Of a DNA stretch of 64,000 nt, positions 37,240 through 44,762 are shown in pieces. Within the stretch, counting starts at the first letter, position 1; the number at the start of each line of letters is the position of its first letter. Position numbers and translations under genes: made by a program. The stretch spans positions 310,001-374,000 of the forward strand of contig NZ_JADBEJ010000008.1 of the NCBI RefSeq assembly GCF_014873915.1. Direction: 5' to 3'. The notes under the pieces are model-generated. The model made no database searches and was not told where the DNA came from. It worked only from the letters and a program-made list of their open reading frames with translations. This DNA comes from Amycolatopsis roodepoortensis (lineage in GTDB: Bacteria > Actinomycetota > Actinomycetes > Mycobacteriales > Pseudonocardiaceae).

Positions 37240-38653
37240 ATACCCGGAGGGGCTGCCGATCGGTGACGGCTGGGTGTCCACTGTGGACACATTGCCGGTG
37301 GAGTTCCCTTATGACGGGAGTGAGATCGGCCGGGCGCCGGTCGGGACGCCGGAGCTGGCCACGCGCGCGATCGACGAGGCCGTCGCGGTGTTCAAGCAGG
37401 TCGCGGCGCTGCCGTCGCGTACCCGGCGATCGCTGCTGAACGACGTCGCCGCCGCTCTGGAAGCCCGGCGCTCCGACTTCGAGCAGCTTCTGGTGCTCGA
37501 AACCGGCAAGCCGCTCGTCGACTGCCGCGTCGAGGTCGCCCGCACGATCGTCACTTGGCAGGCCGCCGCGGAGGAGGTCTCACGGCTGCACGGCGAGACC
37601 GTCCCGCTCGATCTGCTGCCGTCCGGCGACGGGCTGGTCGGATTCTGGAAACGCAAGCCGATCGGTGTCGTCGTCGGCATCGCCGGATTCAACTATCCGC
37701 TGCTCCTGGCGTCGCACAAGATCGCGCCCGCCATCGCCGCGGGCTGCCCGGTGGTGGTGAAACCCGCGCCGCAGACGCCGCTGGCGACGTTGTGGCTCGT
37801 GCATCTGGTGCGCTCGCTGACCGACCTGCCCGCGATGGTCCAGCTGGTCACCGGCGACGCGGCCGTCGGCTCGGCACTGGTCACCGACCGGCGGGTGGGC
37901 GCGGTGTCGTTCACCGGGTCCGCGCTGGTCGGGCACCGGATCGCGCGCGACGCCGCACCCACGAAGACATTGCTGGAGCTGGGTTCCAACGCCGCCCTGG
38001 TGGTCGCGGAGGACGCGGATCTCGACGCGGCAGCGGACGCCGTGCTGCGCGGTGGGTTCTACGCGTCCGGGCAGGCCTGCATTTCGGTGCAGCGGGTGCT
38101 GGTCGTGGACGCGGTCGCCGAGGAATTCACCGAACGGGTGCTCGCGCGGCTCGGCGAGGTCGTCACCGGCGACCCCCGGGACGAGAAGACGCGGGTCTCG
38201 GCGCTGATCGACCCGGGGTCGACGAAGCGCGTCCAGGAGTGGGTCGACAAAGCGACTTCGGCCGGTGCGCGGCTGATCGGTGGCGGTGTCGACGGCACGG
38301 TGATCCGGCCGACGGTGCTGCTCGACGTGCCCGACGGCCTCGAATGCTGGGACGAGGAGATCTTCGGCCCGGTGGTCTGCGTCCGCACTGTGTCCTCTGT
38401 GGACGAAGCGTTCGACGCGGTCAACGCGTCGCGCTATGGGCTGCACGCCTCGGTGTTCAGCACGTCGCTGAAGACGGCGTTCCGCGCGCTCGACGAGCTC
38501 GAAGTCGGCGGTGTGGTGGTCAACGAGGTGCCCGGTTTCCGGTCCGACACCATGCCGTACGGCGGCGTGAAGGATTCCGGGATCGGGCGGGAAGGGCCGC
38601 GGTTCGCGGTCGAAGAACTGACCGTGACGAGAATGGCGGTGCTGCGCCCGTGA
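37232..38653 (+). CDS. Aldehyde dehydrogenase
   Basis: The 473-residue NAD(P)-dependent dehydrogenase has catalytic Cys283 in GQACISVQR, the general-base Glu in LLELGSNAALVV, the coenzyme site VGIAGFNYPLLL and SFTGSALVG, and C-terminal EEIFGPVV and RSDTMPYGGVKDSGIGREG. Length is normal. ATG 37232 overlaps the ATPase gene. It oxidises an aldehyde to acid, probably a breakdown product of the imported compound. Succinate-semialdehyde-type enzymes are close relatives, but specificity cannot be read off. Confidence 0.93.
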   Translation: MAEYPEGLPIGDGWVSTVDTLPVEFPYDGSEIGRAPVGTPELATRAIDEAVAVFKQVAALPSRTRRSLLNDVAAALEARRSDFEQLLVLETGKPLVDCRVEVARTIVTWQAAAEEVSRLHGETVPLDLLPSGDGLVGFWKRKPIGVVVGIAGFNYPLLLASHKIAPAIAAGCPVVVKPAPQTPLATLWLVHLVRSLTDLPAMVQLVTGDAAVGSALVTDRRVGAVSFTGSALVGHRIARDAAPTKTLLELGSNAALVVAEDADLDAAADAVLRGGFYASGQACISVQRVLVVDAVAEEFTERVLARLGEVVTGDPRDEKTRVSALIDPGSTKRVQEWVDKATSAGARLIGGGVDGTVIRPTVLLDVPDGLECWDEEIFGPVVCVRTVSSVDEAFDAVNASRYGLHASVFSTSLKTAFRALDELEVGGVVVNEVPGFRSDTMPYGGVKDSGIGREGPRFAVEELTVTRMAVLRP

Positions 38654-39408
38654 GCTATGAGAACCTGTTCCGGCTCGACGGAAAGCGAGCCGTCGTCCTC
38701 GGCGGTGGCAGCGGGATCGGCCGCGAGTCCGCGAAGGCGCTGGCCGCGCACGGCGCCGAGGTGATCGTCGCGGACCGCGATGTCGCCGCGGCCAAGGAAA
38801 CCGGCGTGGGCGAGGCGTACGAGATCGACCTGCTCTCGGACGGTGCGGCCGCGCGGGCGGCGGCGGAGCTCGGCGAGATCGACATCGTGGTGCTGACCGC
38901 CGCGACGAACGTGCGCAAACGGCTGCTGGAATACACGCGTGAGGAATTCGACCGGGTGATCGCGCTGAACCTCGGCGCGACCTTCGAGGTCGTGCGCGCG
39001 TTCGGCGCCGGGATGGTCGAGCGTGGGCGGGGGAGCATCATCGGGTTCTCGTCGATCCGCGGCACCACCGTCGAGCCCGGCCAAGGGCCGTACGCGGCGA
39101 CGAAAGCGGGGCTGGTGCAGCTGTTCCGCACGGCCGCGGCGGAGTTCGGCCCGGCCGGGGTGCGGGTCAACGCGATCGCGCCCGGCGTCGTCGAGACTCC
39201 GCTGACGGCGCAGATCAAGGCCAATCCGGGCTGGTACGACGCGTACGCGACCAAAGGCGCGCTCGGCCGATGGGCGCGTCCCGACGAACTCGCGGGCGCC
39301 GTCGTCTACCTGGCCTCGGACGCGTCGTCGTTCGTCACCGGCTCCGTGCTGGCGGTGGACGGCGGCTGGACCGCGGTCGACGGCCGCTTCGAACCGCCCG
39401 CGACGTAA
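38650..39408 (+). CDS. Short-chain dehydrogenase/reductase
   Basis: The 252-residue SDR has the dinucleotide site VVLGGGSGIGRES, Ser in GFSSIRG, the YAATK catalytic Tyr-Lys, and the C-terminal FVTGSVLAVDGGW. The Asn-Ala-Gly motif reads TAATN, slightly unusual. GTG 38650 overlaps the dehydrogenase stop as GTGA. It should oxidise an alcohol or reduce a ketone in the same pathway. The aspartate in VADRD suggests NAD(H) preference. Confidence 0.93.
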   Translation: MSYENLFRLDGKRAVVLGGGSGIGRESAKALAAHGAEVIVADRDVAAAKETGVGEAYEIDLLSDGAAARAAAELGEIDIVVLTAATNVRKRLLEYTREEFDRVIALNLGATFEVVRAFGAGMVERGRGSIIGFSSIRGTTVEPGQGPYAATKAGLVQLFRTAAAEFGPAGVRVNAIAPGVVETPLTAQIKANPGWYDAYATKGALGRWARPDELAGAVVYLASDASSFVTGSVLAVDGGWTAVDGRFEPPAT

Positions 39409-39419
39409 GGAGGCCCGCT

Positions 39420-40799
39420 GTGCCGGAGTTGCCTGATCTGACCGCTGTCGAACTGGTCGCGCAGTACCGTGCAGGGACGCTGTCGCCGGTCGAGGTCACC
39501 GAAGCCGTCCTCGCGCGTATCGAGGCGCGCGAACCCGAGCTGCACGCGCTCTACGGGTACGACCCGAGCGGCGCACGCGAAGACGCGAAGGCGTCCGAAA
39601 GCCGTTGGCACGCGGGCGAACCGCTCGGCCCGATCGACGGCGTTCCGTTGACGCTCAAGGAGAACATCGCGACCCGGGGCACTCCGGTCCCGCTCGGCAC
39701 GGCCGCCTCCTCGCTGGCACCCGCGCCCGAAGACGCCCCGGCGGGCGCTCGTGTGCGGGAGTCCGGCGGTGTCCTGCTGGGCAAGACGACCATGCCGGAC
39801 TACGGGATGCTGACGTCCGGTCTGTCGAGTTTCCACACCGCGTCGCGGAATCCTTGGGACACCACGCGTACACCCGGCGGCTCCAGCGCCGGTGCCGGTT
39901 CGGCGGCCGCCGCCGGTTACGGCCCGCTGCACGTCGGCACCGACATCGGCGGCTCGATCCGGCTGCCCGCCGGCTGGTGCGGCCTGGTCGGGCTGAAGCC
40001 GAGTTTCGGCCGGGTGCCGGTGGATCCGCCGTTCCTGGGCCGCGTCGCCGGGCCGATGACGCGGACCGTGGCCGACACCGCGCTGCTGATGAGCGTGCTG
40101 TCCGGTGTGGACGGTCGCGACCACCTCTCGCTGCCGCCATCGTCTCTCGACTGGTCTTCGCTCTCGGCCGAGGTCAAGGGCCTGCGGATCGGACTCCACC
40201 TCGACCCGGGCGTGGGGCTGCCGGTACTGCCCGAGACGATCGCCGCCGTCACCGAGGCAGCGCGCGTCTTCGAGGCCGCGGGCGCCGTCGTCGAGTCGGT
40301 TTCACCGTTCCTGCGCCGGGAAATGCTCGACGGACTCGACACCTTCTGGCGCGTCCGTGCCTGGTCGGACATGTCGGCGCTGCCCGAGGACCGCCGCGCG
40401 AAGGTGCTGCCGTACATCGCCGACTGGGCCGCCGGCGGCGCCGACGTCAGCGGTGTCGACGCCTACCGGGGTTTCGCGCAGATCGACGCCATCGCCGTCG
40501 CGACCCTGCGCGCGACCGAACGCTTCGACGTCGTCCTGTCCCCGACCTGCCCGGTCTCGGCCCCGCCCGCCGAGTGGCCCTCGCCGACCAACGACCCGCG
40601 CCGCCCGTTCGAGCACATCGCGTTCACCGTGCCGTACAACATGTCCGGCCAGCCCGCGGTCTCCATCAACTGCGGCTACACCAGCGACGACCAGCCCATC
40701 GGCCTCCAGATCAGCGGGCGCCGCTTCGCCGACCTCGACGTCCTTCGCGCCGCTGCCGTCTACGAATCCCTTCGGCCCACTCCCCGCCCCTGGCCCTGA
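39420..40799 (+). CDS. Amidase (amidase-signature family)
   Basis: The 459-residue hydrolase has the Ser-cisSer-Lys triad: Lys in LTLKENIA, cis-Ser in TPGGSSAGAGSA, and nucleophile Ser in GTDIGGSIRLPAG. The glycine-rich signature is complete and length normal. A strong AAGGAGG precedes GTG 39420. It is the last gene of the operon and may open an amide bond of the imported substrate or of an intermediate. GatA is unlikely because no gatC/gatB genes are near. Confidence 0.93.
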   Translation: MPELPDLTAVELVAQYRAGTLSPVEVTEAVLARIEAREPELHALYGYDPSGAREDAKASESRWHAGEPLGPIDGVPLTLKENIATRGTPVPLGTAASSLAPAPEDAPAGARVRESGGVLLGKTTMPDYGMLTSGLSSFHTASRNPWDTTRTPGGSSAGAGSAAAAGYGPLHVGTDIGGSIRLPAGWCGLVGLKPSFGRVPVDPPFLGRVAGPMTRTVADTALLMSVLSGVDGRDHLSLPPSSLDWSSLSAEVKGLRIGLHLDPGVGLPVLPETIAAVTEAARVFEAAGAVVESVSPFLRREMLDGLDTFWRVRAWSDMSALPEDRRAKVLPYIADWAAGGADVSGVDAYRGFAQIDAIAVATLRATERFDVVLSPTCPVSAPPAEWPSPTNDPRRPFEHIAFTVPYNMSGQPAVSINCGYTSDDQPIGLQISGRRFADLDVLRAAAVYESLRPTPRPWP

Positions 40800-40801
40800 C
40801 C

Positions 40802-40865
40802 CGCATTTCGTCCTCTGGATGCGGTCCTTGCGTGTGCAACTACCGCATCCAGAGTACGAAATGCG
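40802..40865. terminator. Long inverted-repeat terminator after the amidase operon
   Basis: 23-bp arms (40802-40824 and 40843-40865) with one mismatch and an 18-base loop. It lies between the convergent amidase and DUF4276-like genes and touches the latter's stop codon. The right arm and part of the loop recur at 42686-42727. Confidence 0.8.
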
Positions 40866-40870
40866 TCAGG
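40829..40870. repeat. Direct repeat copy A flanking the AAA/DUF4276 module
   Basis: The 42 bases match 34 of 42 positions of 42686-42727 in the same orientation, with the last 15 identical. Each copy ends in the stop codon of a minus-strand gene (40866 and 42723). The distance between copies is 1857 bp and holds exactly two genes. Confidence 0.8.
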
Positions 40871-41528
40871 CCCTGGCGTCGATCGCGGCCAGCCAAGCGG
40901 CGAAGTGTGGGCACTTGGTTTTCAGCCCCTCAATGCCCAGATCGGCGATCGCCAGCGGTCCTTCGAGCGTCTTGACGTAGCCGGGGCAGTATCTGGCCAG
41001 GCGTTTCGAAGGCGCGTTCTTCGGGTCGTCGTTGACCAGTTCCGGCCCGCCGGCTTCGGCACAGTCCTGTTCGATCCGCTCGGCGATCGTGGGGTCGTCG
41101 CGTAAGAGGGCGAGCTGGTCACCGGCTGCGAACACCCAGGACTCCAGTTCGTGCTGGACGAGGTGAGGCACGAAGCGGTGATCGCCCACTGCTGTCCGCA
41201 TCGCCTCTTCGACGTGCTCGACCTTGCCGGTGGCGCCGCCTGCCGGACGGGTCGCCATACCCGGCGCGTCCGAAGGGAAGCCGTAGTAGTCGAACAGCGT
41301 CGTCAGCACGGCGAGACGTGGGCTGGCGAGCAGTTCCTTGATCTCCCGGTACAGCTTCGGCCACGACGTGACCCCGCCGCGGTAGGTCACCGACGAGGTC
41401 TGCGTGCGGACCGTCGAATAGGTGACGAACCAGCCGTGCCGCTGGAGATGGCCGGACAGCAGGTCCCGGACGACGGTCGCTTCCGTCTGGCCTTCCACCA
41501 GCAGATGAAGGCGCTTCGGTTCAGGCAT
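40866..41528 (-). CDS. DUF4276-like protein, probable TOPRIM-fold partner of an AAA ATPase
   Basis: This 220-residue protein begins with LHLLVEGQTEATVV, whose glutamates (Glu12, Glu16) match the metal-binding start of TOPRIM/OLD-like nucleases. TTLFDYYGFP (Asp80) and LVQHELESWVFAA follow, as in DUF4276 proteins. ATG 41528 overlaps the ATPase stop by eight bases. Related two-gene systems with an AAA ATPase sensor and a TOPRIM effector (PARIS, AbiL) give abortive infection against phage. That this pair does the same is inference. Nuclease activity would need the acidic residues named. Confidence 0.8.
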   Translation of the reverse strand: MPEPKRLHLLVEGQTEATVVRDLLSGHLQRHGWFVTYSTVRTQTSSVTYRGGVTSWPKLYREIKELLASPRLAVLTTLFDYYGFPSDAPGMATRPAGGATGKVEHVEEAMRTAVGDHRFVPHLVQHELESWVFAAGDQLALLRDDPTIAERIEQDCAEAGGPELVNDDPKNAPSKRLARYCPGYVKTLEGPLAIADLGIEGLKTKCPHFAAWLAAIDARA

Positions 41529-42648
41529 CGAGAACGCTGCCCAACGATCCCGGCTGCCCGCCGATGATGTTCTTCTCCCAAAGCTCGCCGAGTGAGTATT
41601 CGTCGAGCCAGTTTTCCAGCGCGGCCTTGTTGGGCCGGGTGAAGACCGAATCGCCGTTCCGCTGCTCGACGACGATCAGGTCTTCGGCGGAGAACTGGTT
41701 CATCAAGGTCACCGACTGGGTCGCGATCAAGACCTGACTGCGTGTGGAAGCCACCCGGAGCATGTCCGCGAGCTGGACGATCGCGAACGGGTGCAGACCG
41801 AGCTCCGGTTCGTCGAGCACGACGAGCGCGGGAATTTCCGGCTGAAGCAACAACGTGACCAGGCAGACGAAACGCAGGGTTCCGTCGGACATCTGGTTCG
41901 CCGAAAACACGGTTTCGGAGTTCTGCCGCTGCCAGCGAAGCAAAACGCGGTCGGTGCTGTCCGGCTGGAGAACGAAGTCGCGGAAGAACGGGGCGACCAG
42001 CCGGATCGCGCCGACGATCCGGCGATAAGCGACCTTGTCCGCCCGGTCTTCGCTGTCCCGGAGCCGCAGCAGGACGGCGGCGATGTTGCCCGCGTCCGCG
42101 CGCAGAGCCAGGTTGTCCGCGGTCGGGGAAAGGCGCTTCACCGGAGCATCGACGCTCGTGTCATGGAAGTGATAGACGCGGCAGCCTTGAAGCAACTCGA
42201 TGATGTGCGACGCCACCGAATTACTTCCGCGCTCTTCGACGACGTCGTTGAGGCGGCTTTCCCGGTGCCCTCGTCCGATGGATTTCGTCCAGGGCTGTTC
42301 ATGGCCGGGACCGTGATACGAGATGACTTCTTCGTCGAAGATCAGTTCTTCGCCTGGCGCCGCCGCCAAATGGGCCTGGTAGCTGTTGGGTGGCGCCTCC
42401 AGTTTGAGGCTGATCCGCAGGGTGTCCGCGGCGTCGTTGATCAACGCCGACGCGCCGCCGTTGCGTCCCACGAACAGGTTCAGCAGGTCTTCGCTGATCC
42501 TGCCCAAGAGCTCGAAGGCGTGGACGAAGTTGCTCTTGCCCGCGCCGTTCGCGCCGATGAGCACGTTCATCGCGCCCAGTTCGACGCGCGCCGAACGGAT
42601 CGAGGTGAACCCCTCGATCTCGATCGACGTCAGCCGCTGTCGGGTCAT
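41521..42648 (-). CDS. AAA (ABC/OLD-type) ATPase of a putative defence pair
   Basis: The 375-residue SMC/ABC-like ATPase has Walker A IGANGAGKSN (residues 32-40), signature-like QMSDGTLRFVCL, Walker B ALVVLDEPELGLHP and the following IATQSVTLM with a Gln in place of the usual His-Ser pair. This is the AAA15/AAA21 layout of OLD, RloA and AriA proteins. ATG 42648 is preferred over GTG 42654. A TAAGCT six bases before it suggests a leaderless message. It is translationally coupled to the TOPRIM-like partner. No homologous gene lies elsewhere in the window. Confidence 0.88.
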   Translation of the reverse strand: MTRQRLTSIEIEGFTSIRSARVELGAMNVLIGANGAGKSNFVHAFELLGRISEDLLNLFVGRNGGASALINDAADTLRISLKLEAPPNSYQAHLAAAPGEELIFDEEVISYHGPGHEQPWTKSIGRGHRESRLNDVVEERGSNSVASHIIELLQGCRVYHFHDTSVDAPVKRLSPTADNLALRADAGNIAAVLLRLRDSEDRADKVAYRRIVGAIRLVAPFFRDFVLQPDSTDRVLLRWQRQNSETVFSANQMSDGTLRFVCLVTLLLQPEIPALVVLDEPELGLHPFAIVQLADMLRVASTRSQVLIATQSVTLMNQFSAEDLIVVEQRNGDSVFTRPNKAALENWLDEYSLGELWEKNIIGGQPGSLGSVLDA

Positions 42649-42654
42649 GGGCAC

Positions 42655-42660
42655 AGCTTA
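42655..42660 (-). promoter_or_regulatory. Candidate -10 of the ATPase/DUF4276 pair
   Basis: TAAGCT on the minus strand ends six bases before ATG 42648. There is no ribosome binding site. The layout is the same as at pabA. Confidence 0.3.
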
Positions 42661-42685
42661 GGCAATCGTCCGAAAAAGTTGACGT

Positions 42686-42727
42686 TGCACGCGCAAGCAC
42701 CGCATTCAGAGGACGAAATGCGTCAGG
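42686..42727. repeat. Direct repeat copy B flanking the AAA/DUF4276 module
   Basis: Second copy of the 42-base sequence at 40829-40870. It ends in the stop codon of the CitE-type gene. Unlike copy A it has no left hairpin arm, so it looks like half of the terminator left behind or duplicated by an insertion. Confidence 0.8.
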
Positions 42728-43577
42728 AGCCGATCGCTTCGGCCAGCGCCAGGATCCGCCGCGCGTTCTCCACGTGCAGGTTCTCGATCATCCGCCCGTC
42801 CACGGTCACGACGCCCTGCCCGGCCGCCTTCGCCTCCTCGAACGCCGAGATGATCTTGCGCGAGCGCGTGATCTCCTCCTCGGACGGCGCGAAGATCCGG
42901 TTGCACGGCTCCAGTTGCGACGGGTGGATCAGCGTCTTGCCGTCGAAGCCGAACTGGCGTCCCTGCACGCATTCGGCCTCGAAGCCTTCGAGGTCCTTCA
43001 CGTCGTTGTAGACGCCGTCGAGGATCGCCTTGCCGGTCGCCCGCGCGGCCAGCAGCGCGAGCGAAAGCCCGCCCAGCAGTGGCGCGCGGCCGGGGACGAA
43101 CTCGGCGTGCAGCTCCTTCGCCAGGTCGTTCGTGCCCATGACCAGCACGGTCAGCCGTTCGGACGCCGACGCGATCTCCTCGGCGTGCAGCATCGCGACC
43201 GGCGTTTCCACCATCGCCCAGATCTTCGTGTGATCCGGTGCGCCGCCGAGCTCCAGCGCGCGCTCGATGTTGTGCACCTCGGCGGCGGAGTTCACCTTCG
43301 GCACCACGATCGCGTCCGGGCCCGCCTGCGCGGCGGCACGGAGGTCGGCGTCGTGCCATTCGGTGTCGAGGCCGTTGACGCGAATGGTCACTTCGCGTTT
43401 GCCGTACTCCTTCGACGACGCGGCCGCGCAAACGCGTTCACGTGCGGCTTCCTTCGCGTCGGGCGCGACGGCGTCTTCGAGGTCGAGGATCAGCCCGTCC
43501 GCGTCCAGCGTCTTGGCTTTTTCCAGCGCTCTTTCGTTCGCGCCGGGCATGTAGAGGACGGAACGTCGCGGGTTCAT
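42723..43577 (-). CDS. CitE / HpcH-HpaI family CoA-ester lyase
   Basis: The 284-residue TIM-barrel protein has RSVLYMPGANERALEKA, GLILDLEDAVAPDAK (metal-binding acidic residues), VRVNGLDTEW, VVPKV, MVETPVAML (metal Glu), and GFDGKTLIHPSQ. This is the set of CitE-like and malyl-CoA lyase/thioesterase proteins. It splits or hydrolyses a malyl- or citramalyl-type CoA ester. Its ATG overlaps the stop of the upstream paralogue (TGATG). Free CitE rather than citrate lyase is indicated since no citF or citD lies nearby. Confidence 0.92.
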   Translation of the reverse strand: MNPRRSVLYMPGANERALEKAKTLDADGLILDLEDAVAPDAKEAARERVCAAASSKEYGKREVTIRVNGLDTEWHDADLRAAAQAGPDAIVVPKVNSAAEVHNIERALELGGAPDHTKIWAMVETPVAMLHAEEIASASERLTVLVMGTNDLAKELHAEFVPGRAPLLGGLSLALLAARATGKAILDGVYNDVKDLEGFEAECVQGRQFGFDGKTLIHPSQLEPCNRIFAPSEEEITRSRKIISAFEEAKAAGQGVVTVDGRMIENLHVENARRILALAEAIGS

Positions 43578-44644
43578 CAGGAAGCCTCCTTCGTGGCGGC
43601 GTCGTACGCGGCGGCGAGTTCAGGATCGTCGGCGGCGAGGGCGTCCGCGAGTTCGGCGACCACCCGGCACTGCTTCACCGAGGCGTCGTCCTGCATCTTC
43701 CCGTCGATCATCACCGCACCGGTGCCGTCACCCATCTCAGCGATCACGCGCCGTGCCCAGGCGACATCCTCCGGCGAGGGCGAGAACACCTTCTTGGCGA
43801 TGTCGATCTGCACCGGGTGCAGGCTCCACGCGCCCACGCAGCCGAGCAGGAACGCGTTGCGGAACTGGTCCTCGCAGGCCACGAAGTCGCGGATGTCGCC
43901 GAACGGCCCGTAGTACGGCAGGATCCCGTTCGCCGCGCAGGCGTCCACCATCCGCGCGACGGTGTAGTGCCACAGATCCTGCTGGTACGTCGTGCGTCCC
44001 TCGTTCAGGTCTTCGCCGGTCGGGTCCGTGCGCACCAGGTAACCGGGGTGTCCGCCACCCACCCGGGTGGTCTTCATCCGGCGGCTGGCGGCCAGGTCGG
44101 CCGGGCCGAGCGAGATGCCCTGCATCCGGGGGCTCGCGCCCGCGATCTCCTCGACGTTCGCGACGCCGCTGGCGGTCTCCAGGATCGCGTGCACCAGCAG
44201 CGGCTTCGTGAGCCCGGCCCGCGCTTCGAGCTGGGCGAGTAGCCGGTCGACGTAGTGGATGTCCTGCGCGCCTTCGACCTTCGGCACCATGATCACGTCG
44301 AGTTTGTCGCCGATCTCGGTGACCAGCGTGATCAGGTCGTCGAGCACCCACGGCGAGTCGAGGCTGTTGACGCGGGTCCACAGCTGCGTCTTGCCGAAGT
44401 CGGTCGACTTCGCGATGGAGACGAGCCCGTTCCGCGCGGCCTCCTTGCGGTCGGCGCGCACGGCGTCTTCGAGGTTCCCGAGCAGGACGTCGACCTTCTT
44501 GGCGATGTCCGGGACCTTGGCGGCCATCTTCTCGTTGCTGGGATCGAAGAAGTGGATCATCCGCGAAGGAGGCACGGGGATCTGGCGGAGCGGTTCCGGC
44601 GCCCCCACCGCGAGCGGGGCGAAGAAATCCTTCGGCGAACGCAT
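43577..44644 (-). CDS. Malyl-CoA lyase-like HpcH/HpaI family protein
   Basis: The 355-residue paralogue of the downstream protein, in the longer Mcl1 style, has MIHFFDPSNEKM, LLGNLEDAVRADRKEAA, WTRVNSLDSPW, MVPKVEGAQDI, AILETASGV, GPADLAASRRMKT and GAWSLHPVQIDIAKKVF. It keeps the metal-binding Glu and Asp. ATG 44644 has GGAGGAACG directly before it; the frame stays open to 45019 but that part lies over the divergent kinase gene. It probably cleaves L-malyl-CoA or beta-methylmalyl-CoA. The two genes form one operon. Confidence 0.92.
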   Translation of the reverse strand: MRSPKDFFAPLAVGAPEPLRQIPVPPSRMIHFFDPSNEKMAAKVPDIAKKVDVLLGNLEDAVRADRKEAARNGLVSIAKSTDFGKTQLWTRVNSLDSPWVLDDLITLVTEIGDKLDVIMVPKVEGAQDIHYVDRLLAQLEARAGLTKPLLVHAILETASGVANVEEIAGASPRMQGISLGPADLAASRRMKTTRVGGGHPGYLVRTDPTGEDLNEGRTTYQQDLWHYTVARMVDACAANGILPYYGPFGDIRDFVACEDQFRNAFLLGCVGAWSLHPVQIDIAKKVFSPSPEDVAWARRVIAEMGDGTGAVMIDGKMQDDASVKQCRVVAELADALAADDPELAAAYDAATKEAS

Positions 44645-44762
44645 CGTTCCTCCATCGCAACGGGCTAAGTGACCGACGAGTAACCCTAAACCCGGAAGGC
44701 GGGGAACCGCTGCGGCGCAGCTCACCTCCAAGGGGACACGATCGGGAATCGCGGAGGATTCT

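Noticed and set aside
41521..42648. A recombination protein such as RecF
   Set aside because: The ATPase is shorter, paired with a DUF4276-like gene and lacks RecF context and motifs.
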